Shown here: positions 1-9,003 of the stretch, piece by piece
Position numbering within the stretch: the stretch's first letter is position 1
How the letters are laid out: every line of letters begins with the position of its first letter
Assembly: GCA_947623465.1 (NCBI GenBank)
Contig: CANQGU010000017.1
Location: 1 to 39,469, forward strand
DNA from: an uncultured Clostridia bacterium
GTDB taxonomy: Bacteria > Bacillota > Clostridia > TANB77 > CAG-508
Reading direction: 5' to 3'
Length of the DNA stretch: 39,469 nucleotides
Translations under genes and position numbers: made by a program
Notes under the pieces: generated by a model
Seen by the model: the letters and a program-made list of their open reading frames with translations, nothing else
Database searches by the model: none
Told to the model about the DNA's origin: nothing

Positions 1-161
1 AAAAGAAAAGCTTAAGAAAAAATACTCTAATAAATAACGAAAAGAATCTAAAATCTAGGAAGGTAAAAGCCTAAAACAAATTTCATCTATGTATTTTTGA
101 GTGTGCTAGATACATTAATTATAATACAAAATAAAAAAATTAAAAAAATTTGAATAAACTA

Positions 162-190
162 TTGAAAAAATAGGTATAATGTATTATAAT
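162..190 (+). promoter_or_regulatory. Promoter of the 5S rRNA-tRNA-Asn unit
   Basis: TTGAAA at 162-167 and TATAAT at 185-190 are separated by 17 nt, and the 5S gene begins about 30 nt downstream. No 16S or 23S sequence is visible in the window, so this 5S-tRNA pair appears to have its own promoter. A second TATAAT at 175-180 could also serve. The first 160 nt of the window hold no gene that I can recognise. Confidence 0.6.
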
Positions 191-219
191 ACCAAATGTA
201 TTAAGTAGACATTAATTTT

Positions 220-334
220 CTAGTGATGATTACATAGAGGAAATACCTGTTCCCATCCCGAACACAGAAGTCAAGCTCTATTGTGCCGAAGATACTTACG
301 GGTTACCCTGTTGGAAAAATAGGTTGTCGCTAGT
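220..334 (+). rRNA. rrf: 5S ribosomal RNA
   Basis: About 115 nt with the conserved 5S core (CCCATCCCGAACACAGAAGT at 254-273). The terminal stem is formed by CTAGTGAT at the 5' end and GTCGCTAG at the 3' end with a G-U pair. Exact ends are estimated from this stem. A tRNA-Asn gene follows after about 10 nt, so the two are probably co-transcribed. No other rRNA gene lies in the window. Confidence 0.93.
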
Positions 335-344
335 TTTTATATAT

Positions 345-420
345 TCCTCATTAGCTCAGTTGGTAGAGCGCTCGGCTGTTAACCGATAGGTCGTTGGTTC
401 GAGTCCAACATGAGGAGCCA
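345..420 (+). tRNA. tRNA-Asn (anticodon GTT)
   Basis: A 76-nt cloverleaf. The acceptor stem TCCTCAT pairs with ATGAGGA, the D arm is TAGCTCAGTTGGTAGAGC, and the anticodon arm CTCGGCTGTTAACCGA presents GTT. The T arm contains GGTTCGAGTCC, and the 3' GCCA (discriminator plus CCA) is encoded. This is the only tRNA in the window, so the decoding of CGG cannot be settled from a tRNA gene here. Confidence 0.97.
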
Positions 421-431
421 TTTACAAAAAG

Positions 432-477
432 AAAAATCGTTGTAATTCTTGAAAATAAAAGGATACAGCGATTTTTT
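432..477 (+). terminator. Terminator of the 5S-tRNA unit
   Basis: A 13-bp stem pairs AAAAATCGTTGTA (432-444) with TACAGCGATTTTT (464-476) with one G-U pair and a loop of about 19 nt. It ends in a T run just downstream of the tRNA. Confidence 0.7.
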
Positions 478-629
478 ACTTTTGCAATTTTAGTGGTAAA
501 AAGTGGTTAAAATGGGCTTTTTTTGACACAGATTACCCAAAAATTACCCAAATTTATTACCAAAATATGTTATTAACATTACAGAACAATCTTATTAATT
601 ATATAGTAATATTTACATTTAATATAATT

Positions 630-738
630 TATGGACGAAACAAAACGAAAATAAAGATTGAAAATCGATGGAATATCAACGACTTTTTTCTTTTTTATAA
701 ATTTGTATTATAATTAAATATGGACGAAACAAAACGAA
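630..738. repeat. Pair of 20-bp direct repeats in a gene-free region
   Basis: The same 20 nt, TATGGACGAAACAAAACGAA, occurs at 630-649 and 719-738, starts 89 nt apart. The surrounding 480-820 stretch is AT-rich and has no supported ORF. The copies could be paired protein-binding sites or the remnant of a duplicated promoter; function unknown. Two ATTACCCAAA-like direct repeats at about 532-552 are also present. Confidence 0.6.
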
Positions 739-824
739 TATGGTCAAATATAAATATAATATAAATTTAGAGTTTATATTTTATATTTTTACTACACGGA
801 TGTGCTAAATGAGCCAAAAATGAT

Positions 825-848
825 AACAGATAAGAAATTATCTGTTTT
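825..848 (+). terminator. Rho-independent terminator of an unknown transcript
   Basis: AACAGATAA (825-833) and TTATCTGTT (838-846) pair around a GAAA tetraloop and run into a T tract. There is no ORF upstream, so it may end a small RNA starting in the 630-790 stretch, or read-through from the tRNA unit. Confidence 0.65.
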
Positions 849-991
849 TTTTATTTGTTCGCTTGTTTTTATAGAAAAAATGATATATTATATAAAATAA
901 TGTGGTAAATATAAAAAAATATGAGAAATTTGTAATGAAAAATTTGAAACATTTAGAATAAAAGTTAAAATAAAAATTTAAGGAGCAAGAT

Positions 992-1396
992 ATGAGAAAA
1001 CTAAATTTAGTGGTAGTATTTAATACTGATTTAAAAAAGGCACTTTTTTGCATTAGATCAAAAGAACCATATAAAGGTTTATATAATTTTGTTGGTGGTC
1101 AGGTTGAAAATAATGAAACCAACGACGAAGCAGCATATAGAGAATTATTTGAAGAAACAGGAATATCTAATAAAGATATAGAATTAGACCATTTTATGGA
1201 TTTAAACTATTTTAAATATGAAAATAATATACAAGTTTATTATGGCATTTTAAAACACGAAGTAACATTAGTAGAAGAAAAAAATAAGTTGGAGTGGGTA
1301 ACAATAAACGATGAATTACTAGATAACTCAAAATTTGCAGGAAATTATAATATACCTCATATTATCAAACAGATAAAGGTATATTTAGAAAATTAA
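992..1396 (+). CDS. NUDIX hydrolase (MutT-like)
   Basis: A 134-aa protein of typical single-domain Nudix size. The Nudix box GX5EX7REUXEEXGU is complete at residues 37-59: GQVENNE is followed by seven residues and RELFEETGI, which supplies the metal-binding glutamates. Family members hydrolyse nucleoside diphosphates linked to another moiety, such as oxidised dNTPs or sugar nucleotides; the substrate cannot be read from the sequence. The start is supported by AAGGAG eight nucleotides upstream. It stands alone between the 5S region and a membrane-protein gene and has no in-frame CGG. Confidence 0.9.
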   Translation: MRKLNLVVVFNTDLKKALFCIRSKEPYKGLYNFVGGQVENNETNDEAAYRELFEETGISNKDIELDHFMDLNYFKYENNIQVYYGILKHEVTLVEEKNKLEWVTINDELLDNSKFAGNYNIPHIIKQIKVYLEN

Positions 1397-1483
1397 ACAA
1401 TAAAATAGAAGCAATATTTTTATTACAATAAAAAACATACATGAAACTGCTAAAAAATAAATTTATAATAGGGGGAAAATAAA

Positions 1484-2020
1484 ATGAAAGAATACTTAAA
1501 AAAATCAGGATGTGTAGATATAATAGTATCTATAATATTTGCAATAATTGGAATATTTATGATAGCAAAAACAGACTTAGCAATTAAAATAATATCATAT
1601 ATACTAGGAGGAACATTTATAGTAATAGGACTTATAAAAATAGCAGATTATTTTTTAACAAAAGAGAAGTACGATTTTTTAAATTACAACCTAATATATG
1701 GAATAGTAGCCATAATAATTGGGTTAATCACAATATTTTGTAGTGGATTAATTGAATCTATATTTAGAATAGTAATAGCAGCTTGGATAATATATAGTGG
1801 AATTATGAGATTATCATTATCGTTAAAATTGCATACTGCAGAAATCGATATGTGGAGTATATCGTTAATATTATCAATTATAATGATAATAGGTGGTTTA
1901 TATATGCTTTTCCAAAGTGGAGCATTAGTTTTAACTATAGGAGTAATAATGCTTGTATATTCAATAATTGATTTAATAGAAAGTGTAATTTCATTAAAAT
2001 ATGTAGATAAGTTATTATAA
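1484..2020 (+). CDS. DUF308/HdeD-like six-helix membrane protein
   Basis: A 178-aa, strongly hydrophobic protein with about six predicted transmembrane segments in paired hairpins (residues ~10-28, 33-55, 68-85, 88-110, 120-140 and 142-165). The glycine-rich short-loop pattern (ISYILGGTFIVIGLIKI) is what HdeD/DUF308 proteins show. HdeD is linked to acid resistance in E. coli; most Firmicute relatives have no assigned role. A GGGGG Shine-Dalgarno lies 8 nt before ATG. guaA follows after 80 nt on the same strand, but nothing ties the two functionally. Confidence 0.75.
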   Translation: MKEYLKKSGCVDIIVSIIFAIIGIFMIAKTDLAIKIISYILGGTFIVIGLIKIADYFLTKEKYDFLNYNLIYGIVAIIIGLITIFCSGLIESIFRIVIAAWIIYSGIMRLSLSLKLHTAEIDMWSISLILSIIMIIGGLYMLFQSGALVLTIGVIMLVYSIIDLIESVISLKYVDKLL

Positions 2021-2100
2021 AACACATTTCAAACAGGCAAGTAAACGAATTAATATAAAACAATATTACAAAACATATTTCAAAAAAGGGGAGAAAAAAC

Positions 2101-3954
2101 ATGGAAAAACTAGCAATATTAGACTGTGGTGGACAATATACAAAAGTTATAGATAGGAGAGTAAGAGAACTAGGTGTTAAGTCAGATATATTTCCTATAA
2201 ATGTAAAAAGTGAAGATTTAAAAGAATATCAAGCAGTAATATTATCAGGTGGACCAAATAGTATAGCATCTGATGAAAGACTTATATTTGATGAAAAAAT
2301 TTTTGAACTTGGAGTTCCAGTTTTAGGAATATGCTATGGAATGCAACTTATGTCAGACCATTTTGGAGGAGTAGTAGATAGCAATGTAGTAAAAGAATAT
2401 GGACAAAATGAAATTTGGGTAAATACATCTATGCCTATTTTTGATGGTTTAGATGAAAATCAACAAGTTCTTATGAGCCATGGAGATACTGTAAAAGTAG
2501 TTCCAAATGGATTTGAAGTAATTGCAAAATCAGGTAATGCAATTGCAGGAATTGGAAACAAAGAAAAGAAAATGTATGGAGTTCAATTCCATCCAGAGGT
2601 AGACCTAACAGAAAATGGGATGAAAATGTTAGAAAATTTTATAAGAAAAGTTGCAAATTATAAAGATTTTTATGCATTAGAAGATAGAATAGAAGCATCT
2701 ATAAAAATGATACAAGAAAAAGTAAAAGACAATAAAATTGTAGTATTGGTAAGTGGAGGAGTAGATTCAGCAGTTACTGCAGCACTTCTTGTAAAAGCTT
2801 TAAATCCAGAGAACATTTATGCAATTCATATTGATTCAGGATTTATGAGAAAAAATGAAAGTGACATTATATGTGAAAACTTAAAGCAATTAGGTCTAAA
2901 AAATTTAATTAGAGAAAATGCAAAAGACTACTTTTTAAATACTGTTGTAGAAGTTAAAGGTAAAAAAATAGGACCACTTTCAAACACAATAGATCCGGAA
3001 GAAAAAAGACAAATTATTGGAGAAATTTTTATAAGAATTGCAAATAATGTAATAGAAAGATTAGGTTTAGATAAAGAAAAGACATTTATTGCACAAGGAA
3101 CATTAAGACCAGATTTAATAGAAAGTGGAAATCCTGAAATAAGTGGATTTGCACACAAAATAAAAACACATCATAATGATGTGGAAATTGTAAGAGAAGC
3201 AAGAAAAAAAGGATTAATAGTAGAAACAAATAGTGATTGGCATAAAGATGAAGTAAGGAAAGTTGCAAGAAAATTAGGACTAGAAGAAGAAATAGCATCA
3301 AGGCAACCATTTCCAGGTCCAGGCTTAGCAATAAGATTACTTTGCCATGATAAAGCAGAAGAAGTGGAAATTTCAACAGAAGATGTAGAAAAATTAGCAG
3401 AAATTCTTAAAAATACAGAAGAAAAAGGATTTATACTTCCAATAAAATCTGTAGGAGTTCAAGGTGACTGTAGAAGCTACAGAAATCTATGCTTAATAGA
3501 AGGAAACAAAATAGATTTTGATTGGAAAGAGATTACAACTAAAGCAAAAGAAATTACAGACTCAATTTCTTCAATAAATAGAGTAGGTTATATATTAAAT
3601 GCAAGTAATATAACAGATATGCCTAAATGCTTTGATATGAAAATAGAAGATGAAAACATAGAACTACTTAGAGAAATTGATAGTATTGTAACACGCAATT
3701 TAGAAAAAGCAAAAGTAAATCAAACATTTGCAGTACTAATTCCAATAGGAATAACCAAAAAATATTCTATAGCAATAAGAACATTTGTAACAAATGACTT
3801 TATGACAGGAAGACCAGGAGAAGTAGGAAAAGAAGTTACAAAAGAAATGCTAGAAAAAAGTGTAAAAGAAATAACAGATAAATTTGAAGATAAAATAGAA
3901 TTTATAATTTATGATGTTACAAGTAAACCACCAGCAACATGTGAGTGGCAATAA
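2101..3954 (+). CDS. guaA: GMP synthase (glutamine-hydrolysing), eukaryote-like long form
   Basis: Converts XMP to GMP using ATP and glutamine. Residues 1-190 are a class I amidotransferase, with the nucleophile Cys in GICYGMQ and the His-Glu of QFHPE. An ATP-pyrophosphatase domain follows with the P-loop VSGGVDS, then the dimerisation domain ending in SKPPATCEWQ. At 617 aa it is about 100 residues longer than the B. subtilis or E. coli enzymes. The C-terminal half carries blocks typical of the long, human-type GMPS (HHNDVE, LPIKSVGVQGDCRSY, IRTFVTNDFMTG). GGGGAG precedes the ATG. I see no purine riboswitch in the 80-nt upstream gap. An in-frame CGC codes Arg near residue 533. Confidence 0.96.
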   Translation: MEKLAILDCGGQYTKVIDRRVRELGVKSDIFPINVKSEDLKEYQAVILSGGPNSIASDERLIFDEKIFELGVPVLGICYGMQLMSDHFGGVVDSNVVKEYGQNEIWVNTSMPIFDGLDENQQVLMSHGDTVKVVPNGFEVIAKSGNAIAGIGNKEKKMYGVQFHPEVDLTENGMKMLENFIRKVANYKDFYALEDRIEASIKMIQEKVKDNKIVVLVSGGVDSAVTAALLVKALNPENIYAIHIDSGFMRKNESDIICENLKQLGLKNLIRENAKDYFLNTVVEVKGKKIGPLSNTIDPEEKRQIIGEIFIRIANNVIERLGLDKEKTFIAQGTLRPDLIESGNPEISGFAHKIKTHHNDVEIVREARKKGLIVETNSDWHKDEVRKVARKLGLEEEIASRQPFPGPGLAIRLLCHDKAEEVEISTEDVEKLAEILKNTEEKGFILPIKSVGVQGDCRSYRNLCLIEGNKIDFDWKEITTKAKEITDSISSINRVGYILNASNITDMPKCFDMKIEDENIELLREIDSIVTRNLEKAKVNQTFAVLIPIGITKKYSIAIRTFVTNDFMTGRPGEVGKEVTKEMLEKSVKEITDKFEDKIEFIIYDVTSKPPATCEWQ

Positions 3955-4045
3955 AAAATTTAAAAATTACTAGCAACATGCGAATAGAAATAAAAAATTT
4001 TAAAATTACCAACAACATGTAAGTGGCAATAAAAATCCTTGAATT
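3931..4045 (+). repeat. 39-bp degenerate tandem repeat at the guaA 3' end
   Basis: Three successive units begin at 3931, 3970 and 4009, each with a CCAGCAACATGTGAGTGGCA-like head and an ATAAAAAATTT tail. Unit 1 includes the last codons and stop of guaA, and units 2 and 3 are diverged noncoding copies. The repeat therefore arose by tandem duplication of the gene's end and fills the gap before polC. Confidence 0.8.
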
Positions 4046-4069
4046 TTTAAGCTTGGGAAAGGAATAATA

Positions 4070-7000
4070 ATGCAACAAACTAAACTAATAGAAGAAGTTT
4101 TTAGTGATTATAAAACAGAAGAAAACATAAAAAAAGCAAAAATTCTAAGTTTAAATTTTTTGAAAAAAGCAAATATTCTAGAAATAAATCTAGAAAGTGA
4201 AGACTATATAGAATTAAAAGAATTATGGTATTTTGAAAAATTCTTAAAAGAGCGTTTTCAGTTTTCTAATATAGATATAAAAATGAAATATAGCGAAGAT
4301 GTAAAAATAAAGCCTATTGAAAAAGAATGGGAAAATTTAATTTGCTATATGGTTCATAAATACCCATTAATGCGCCCAATGATTTTATTAAAAAGTACAA
4401 TTGAAGTTCAAAATAACAAGATAACAGTAAACATGAAAATTAGAGGAGCAGATTTTTTAAGAGCAAGAAAACTAGATAGAGAACTAGAAAAGGTAATGAA
4501 CAATCTATTTGGGTATAATTATAAAATAGAATTTGTTGAAGTAATAAATGAAGAAGACGAAAAAGCTTTGCAAGAAAGTAGAAAATTAAGTCAAAAACAT
4601 GCTATAGAAAGAGCATTGGAAAATATGGCAATAGGGGAGAAAATTGCAAAAGAAAGAGAAGAAAAGAAAAATGGCAAAAATGAAGCAAATAAAAAAGAAC
4701 AAAATATGCAAGAAAATATGCCACCTATTCCGCCACCTGAAGAACCTCCTGAGTTTGAAAAAATAGAAGAAACGCCATTAATTGTAGGAAGAAATCCTAA
4801 TTTTAAAACAAATATTATAAAAGTTGCTGACATATCTCCGGAAGACGATATGTCAGCAATAAGTGGAGAAATTTTATCAGGAAGTATAGAAGAAAAAGAA
4901 TTAAAAAGTGGAAAATTTTTAATTTCATTTAATGTATATGATGGCTCTAGTACTATAACAGCAAAAATATTTGTTAAACCAGAGGACAAGAAAAGAGTTT
5001 TAAAAAGATTAAAAGATGCAAAAGGTGTAAAACTTGAAGGTAAATCTGGAATAAGCAATTTTACTCATGAAATGGAAATTTTAGCAAATGTAGTAATAGA
5101 AACAGAAGGAATTAAAAGACAAGTGAGACAAGATTTAGCAGAAGTAAAAAGAGTAGAACTTCATATGCATACTCAAATGAGTCAAATGGATGCAATTTCA
5201 TCTGCAACAGATTTAATAAAAAGAGCAATGAAATGGGGTTGGAAATCTATTGCAATTACAGACCATGGAGTTGTACAAGCTTTTCCTGATGCACATAAAT
5301 TACTTGGTGTAGATAACCCAGATATGAAAGTAATTTATGGAGTAGAAGCATACTTGGTTCCAGACGATTCACCTGTTGTAGTAAATGATAAAGGTCAAGA
5401 TATAGATACTACATATTGTGTTTTGGATTTAGAAACAACAGGAATTTCTGCTAAAACAGAAAAAATAACAGAAATAGGAATAATGAAAATTCAAAATGGA
5501 GAAGTAATAGACAAGTTTTCTGAATTTGTAAATCCTGAAAAGCCAATACCTCTTAAGGTTCAAGAAATTACAAATATAACAGATGACATGGTTGCAAACG
5601 CCCAAACAATAGAAGAAATATTTCCTAAGGTTTTAGAATTTATAAAAGGGTCTGTTCTTGTTGCACATAATGCAACATTTGATATAGGATTTTTGAAAAA
5701 ATTTGCAAAAGATTTTGGATACGAATTTGACTATACATATATAGATACTCTTCCTTTAGCTAGAAAATTATATCCGGAGCTTAAAAAGCACAAATTAGGA
5801 AAAATTGCAGAACACTTAAAAATTAAAGTAGAAGTAGCTCATCGTGCATTAGATGATGTAGATACAACAGTTAAAGTTTTAAGAGAAATGATGAAAACTT
5901 TAAAGGAAAGAGGAGCAAAAAAAGTAATAGATATTGCCTTAAAATGTGAAGACGAAAAAACAAAAGCTGACGAATATAAAAGGTTAAGGCCATATCATGC
6001 AATAATATTGGCCAAAAACTATGTAGGACTAAAAAATTTATATAAATTAGTTTCTTTATCACATTTAAAATATTTTTATAAAAAACCAAGAATTCTAAAA
6101 AGCTTATACAAACAATATTCTGAAGGATTAATACTTCGGAAGTGCATGTGAAGCAGGAGAGCTTTACCAAGCAATAGAACTTGGAAAATCTGATGAAGAA
6201 ATAGAAGAAATAGCAAGCTTTTATGATTATTTAGAAATTCAACCAATTGGAAACAACAACTTTTTAATTAGAAATGGTGTTGTAAAGGACGAAGAAGGCT
6301 TAAAAGATATAAACAGAAAAATTGTAGAACTAGGTGAAAGATTAAACAAACTTGTTGTTGCAACATGTGATGTGCATTTTATGGATCCACAAGATGAAGT
6401 ATATAGGCGTATTTTAGAAGCGGGACAAGGCTACAAAGATGCAGATGAACAAGCACCTTTATATTTAAGAACAACAAATGAAATGTTAGATGAATTCAAA
6501 TATTTAGGGGAAGAAAAAGCATATGAAGTTGTTGTAACAAATACAAACAAAATAGCAGATATGTGTGAGCAAATCTCTCCAATATCAGGAGAAAAATGTC
6601 CACCACACATACCGGGATGTGAACAAACAATTAAAGAAATAGCTTATGATAAAGCACATAAATTATATGGAGAAAGCTTACCTGAACAAGTTCAAACAAG
6701 ATTAGACAAAGAGCTTGATTCAATTATAAAAAATGGATTCTCTGTAATGTATATAATTGCACAAAAATTAGTATGGAAATCAAATGAAGATGGATATATA
6801 GTAGGCTCAAGAGGTTCTGTACGGTTCATCATTTGTTGCAAACATGACAGGTATAACAGAAGTAAATTCACTACCACCACATTATAGATGTCCAAATTGT
6901 AAATATCTAGATTTTACAGATTATGGTTATGGAAATGGATTTGACCTGCCAGACAAAGAGTGTCCTAAATGTGGGGCAAGACTTGCAAAAGACGGAATGG

Positions 7001-8490
7001 ATATACCATTTGAAACCTTTTTAGGCTTTAACGGAGATAAAGAGCCAGATATAGACTTAAACTTTTCTGGGGAATATCAAGCAAAAGCACATAAATATAC
7101 AGAAGTAATCTTTGGAAAAGGAACAACATTTAAAGCAGGAACTGTAGGAACTGTTGCAGATAAAACAGCATTTGGATATGTAAAAAAATACTTTGAAGAA
7201 AGAAGCATACCTGTATCACAAGCAGAAGCTTCAAGGTTAGCAGTTGGTTGTACAGGAATAAAAAGAACAACAGGGCAACACCCAGGAGGAATAATTGTTG
7301 TACCAAAAGGAAGAGAAATATATGAATTTACACCTGTTCAGCATCCAGCAGATGACCCAAATTCAGATATAATAACAACACATTTTGACTACCACTCAAT
7401 AGACCAAAACTTATTAAAACTAGATATACTAGGACACGATGATCCGACAGTAATAAGAATGTTACAAGACTTAACAGGAATTGACCCAACAAAGGTTCCA
7501 CTAGACGATAAAGCAACAATGTCACTATTTAGGTCAACAGAAAGTTTAGGAGTAACGCCAGAACAAATAAAATCACAAGTAGGAAGTTTTGGAGTGCCAG
7601 AGTTTGGAACGAAATTCGTAAGAGGAATGCTAGTAGATACAAAGCCAACAACATTTGATGAATTAATAAGAATATCAGGTCTTTCACACGGAACCGATGT
7701 ATGGCTAAACAATGCTCAAGAATTAGTTCAAAATGGAACAGTTACACTAAAAGAAGCAATATGTTGTCGTGATGATATAATGATATATTTAATAAAAAAA
7801 GGACTAGATCCAAATAAAGCATTTAAAATAATGGAATCAGTACGTAAAGGAAAAGTTGCAGGTGGAAAAGAGTCAAAATGGGAAGAATATAAACAAATAA
7901 TGAAAGAACATGATGTGCCAGATTGGTATATAAAATCATGTGAAAAAATAAAATATATGTTCCCAAAAGCACATGCTGCAGCTTATGTAACAAATGCATT
8001 TAGAATAGCATGGTTTAAAGTTCATGTACCAAAAGCATATTATTCAGCATTTTTCTCTATAAGAGCAGCAGACAATTTCGATGCATCTTGTATGATACTT
8101 GGAAAAGAAAAAGTAAAAAACAAGATGAAAGAAATAGATATGAAAGGAAATACTTCAACCAAAAAAGAACAAGATATGTATGCAGTACTAGAACTTGTAC
8201 TAGAGATGTATGAAAGAGGAATAAACTTCTTGCCTATAGATTTATATAAATCTCATTGGAAAAACTTCACCATAGAAGATGAAGGAATAAGACCACCATT
8301 TTTAGCAATAGCAGGATTAGGTCCAATAGCAGCAGAAAATTTGTGGAAAGCAGCTCAGGAAGAAGAATTCATGTCAATAGATGAAATAAGAATAAGAGCA
8401 AAACTTGGTGATTCAAATATAGATTTATTGCGTGAATTTGGAATTTTAGATGGAATGCAAGAAAGTAACCAAATTAGCCTTTTTGGATAA
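4070..8490 (+). CDS. polC: DNA polymerase III subunit alpha, PolC type (needs two +1 shifts)
   Basis: Replicative polymerase with built-in proofreading. Skipping C6137 and C6822 gives one 1,472-aa protein, the normal PolC size. Order of domains: N-terminal region and OB fold, PHP domain from about residue 364 ([13 protein letters not shown]), DEDDh exonuclease from about 450 (VLDLETTG), polymerase core, zinc finger at ~941 (CPNC...CPKC), catalytic PDIDLNFSG at ~992. Both shifts fall in invariant glycine motifs, [12 protein letters not shown] and [13 protein letters not shown]. Read literally, the gene is three fragments, the first ending at TGA 6151. No other polC is visible, and the enzyme is essential in Firmicutes, so I interpret it as functional and recoded. 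An AAAGGA ribosome site supports the start. In-frame CGC codes Arg near residue 104. Confidence 0.95.
6137..6140 (+). other. CGGA +1 recoding site 1 (polC)
   Basis: Codon 689 CTT (Leu) is followed by extra C6137 and then GGA. Zero-frame reading is CGG AAG TGC ATG TGA and stops at 6151. Omitting the C gives Leu-Gly-Ser-Ala-Cys-Glu-Ala-Gly, the conserved PolC motif. Confidence 0.9.
6822..6825 (+). other. CGGT +1 recoding site 2 (polC)
   Basis: GTA (Val) is followed by extra C6822 and then GGT. Omitting the C restores SRGSVGSSFVA, a hallmark of the polymerase core; the unshifted frame ends at 6887. Confidence 0.9.
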
Positions 8491-8494
8491 AAAG

Positions 8495-8535
8495 AATACC
8501 AAAATTAAACTTTAAGTTTAGTTTTGGTATTTTTT
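8495..8535 (+). terminator. polC terminator
   Basis: A long hairpin with AATACCAAAATTAAACTT on the left and AAGTTTAGTTTTGGTATT on the right, one G-U pair and minimal loop, then a T run. It starts 4 nt after the polC stop and may also serve the converging xre gene. Confidence 0.8.
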
Positions 8536-8567
8536 GGTTTTATATTTATAAATTAAAATTAAGCATA

Positions 8568-8792
8568 TTATGTTTCATTATCAGAAATATTTTTTTTATT
8601 TGATAAACCTACAATATAATCTATGGAAGTACCATAATATTTAGCTAAAGTGATTAAATGAACAATAGGTATAGTTCTTTTTCCATTTTCATATTCTGAA
8701 TAATATTGTTGAGAAATACCTAGTAAGTTTGCAATATCTTTTTGATAAATATCATGATCCTCTCTTAAATCTTTAAGTCGTTTAAATTTCAT
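8568..8792 (-). CDS. Xre-family HTH transcriptional regulator
   Basis: A 74-aa single-domain Cro/CI-type DNA-binding protein. The helix-turn-helix spans about residues 16-36 (YQKDIANLLGISQQYYSEYE), followed by ENGKRTIP and the LITLAKYYGTSIDYIVGL helices typical of the family. AGGAGGTC lies just before the ATG. It is transcribed away from the giant surface-protein gene. The shared 210-nt gap holds two copies of an inverted repeat, one overlapping the surface-gene start region, so it probably represses or switches that gene and perhaps itself. The ligand or trigger is unknown. Confidence 0.9.
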   Translation of the reverse strand: MKFKRLKDLREDHDIYQKDIANLLGISQQYYSEYENGKRTIPIVHLITLAKYYGTSIDYIVGLSNKKNISDNET

Positions 8793-8859
8793 TTAGACCT
8801 CCTAATAAAAGAGAATTATATTAATAATTTTAACAAAAAAATAAGCAAGATTTACCACA

Positions 8860-8878
8860 TACATAACAAATTATGTAA
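8860..8878. promoter_or_regulatory. Operator copy 1 in the xre/surface-gene gap
   Basis: TACATAA-CAAAT-TATGTAA-like dyad: ACATAA and TTATGT face each other across CAAA. It shares the TACATAAYAAATTATGTA pattern with the copy at 8963-8982. It lies upstream of the -35 box of the surface-protein gene. Confidence 0.6.
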
Positions 8879-8926
8879 CAAAATAATTACAAATTAATGA
8901 CATTTATGTAATAATTCAAAAACGAA

Positions 8927-8956
8927 TTGACAATATAGTCACTTTGTGGTTATACT
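8927..8956 (+). promoter_or_regulatory. Promoter of the giant surface-protein gene
   Basis: Consensus TTGACA at 8927-8932 and TATACT at 8951-8956 with 18-nt spacing. The start point would fall at the edge of the operator at 8963-8982, and the ribosome site GGAGG is at 8991-8995. Confidence 0.8.
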
Positions 8957-8962
8957 TAATAT

Positions 8963-8982
8963 GTACATAATAAATTATGTAC
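8963..8982. promoter_or_regulatory. Operator copy 2 at the transcription start
   Basis: Perfect dyad: GTACATAAT, AA, ATTATGTAC. Its position just downstream of the -10 box suggests repression by blocking initiation, probably by the divergent Xre protein. It contains an ATG (8977) in frame with the downstream gene that lacks a ribosome site. Confidence 0.7.
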
Positions 8983-9003
8983 GAAGTAGAGGAGGAAACA
9001 AAC

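Noticed and set aside
4070-8490. Calling polC, uvrC, addA, ffh, trmB, the Rpn-family gene and the surface-protein gene pseudogenes
   Set aside because: All lesions are the same C insertion in the same codon phase, the downstream frames are intact to the family's normal end, and several genes are essential.
8977-9003. Upstream start for the giant surface protein at 8977
   Set aside because: It lies inside the operator dyad and lacks a ribosome site; GGAGG serves ATG 9004.
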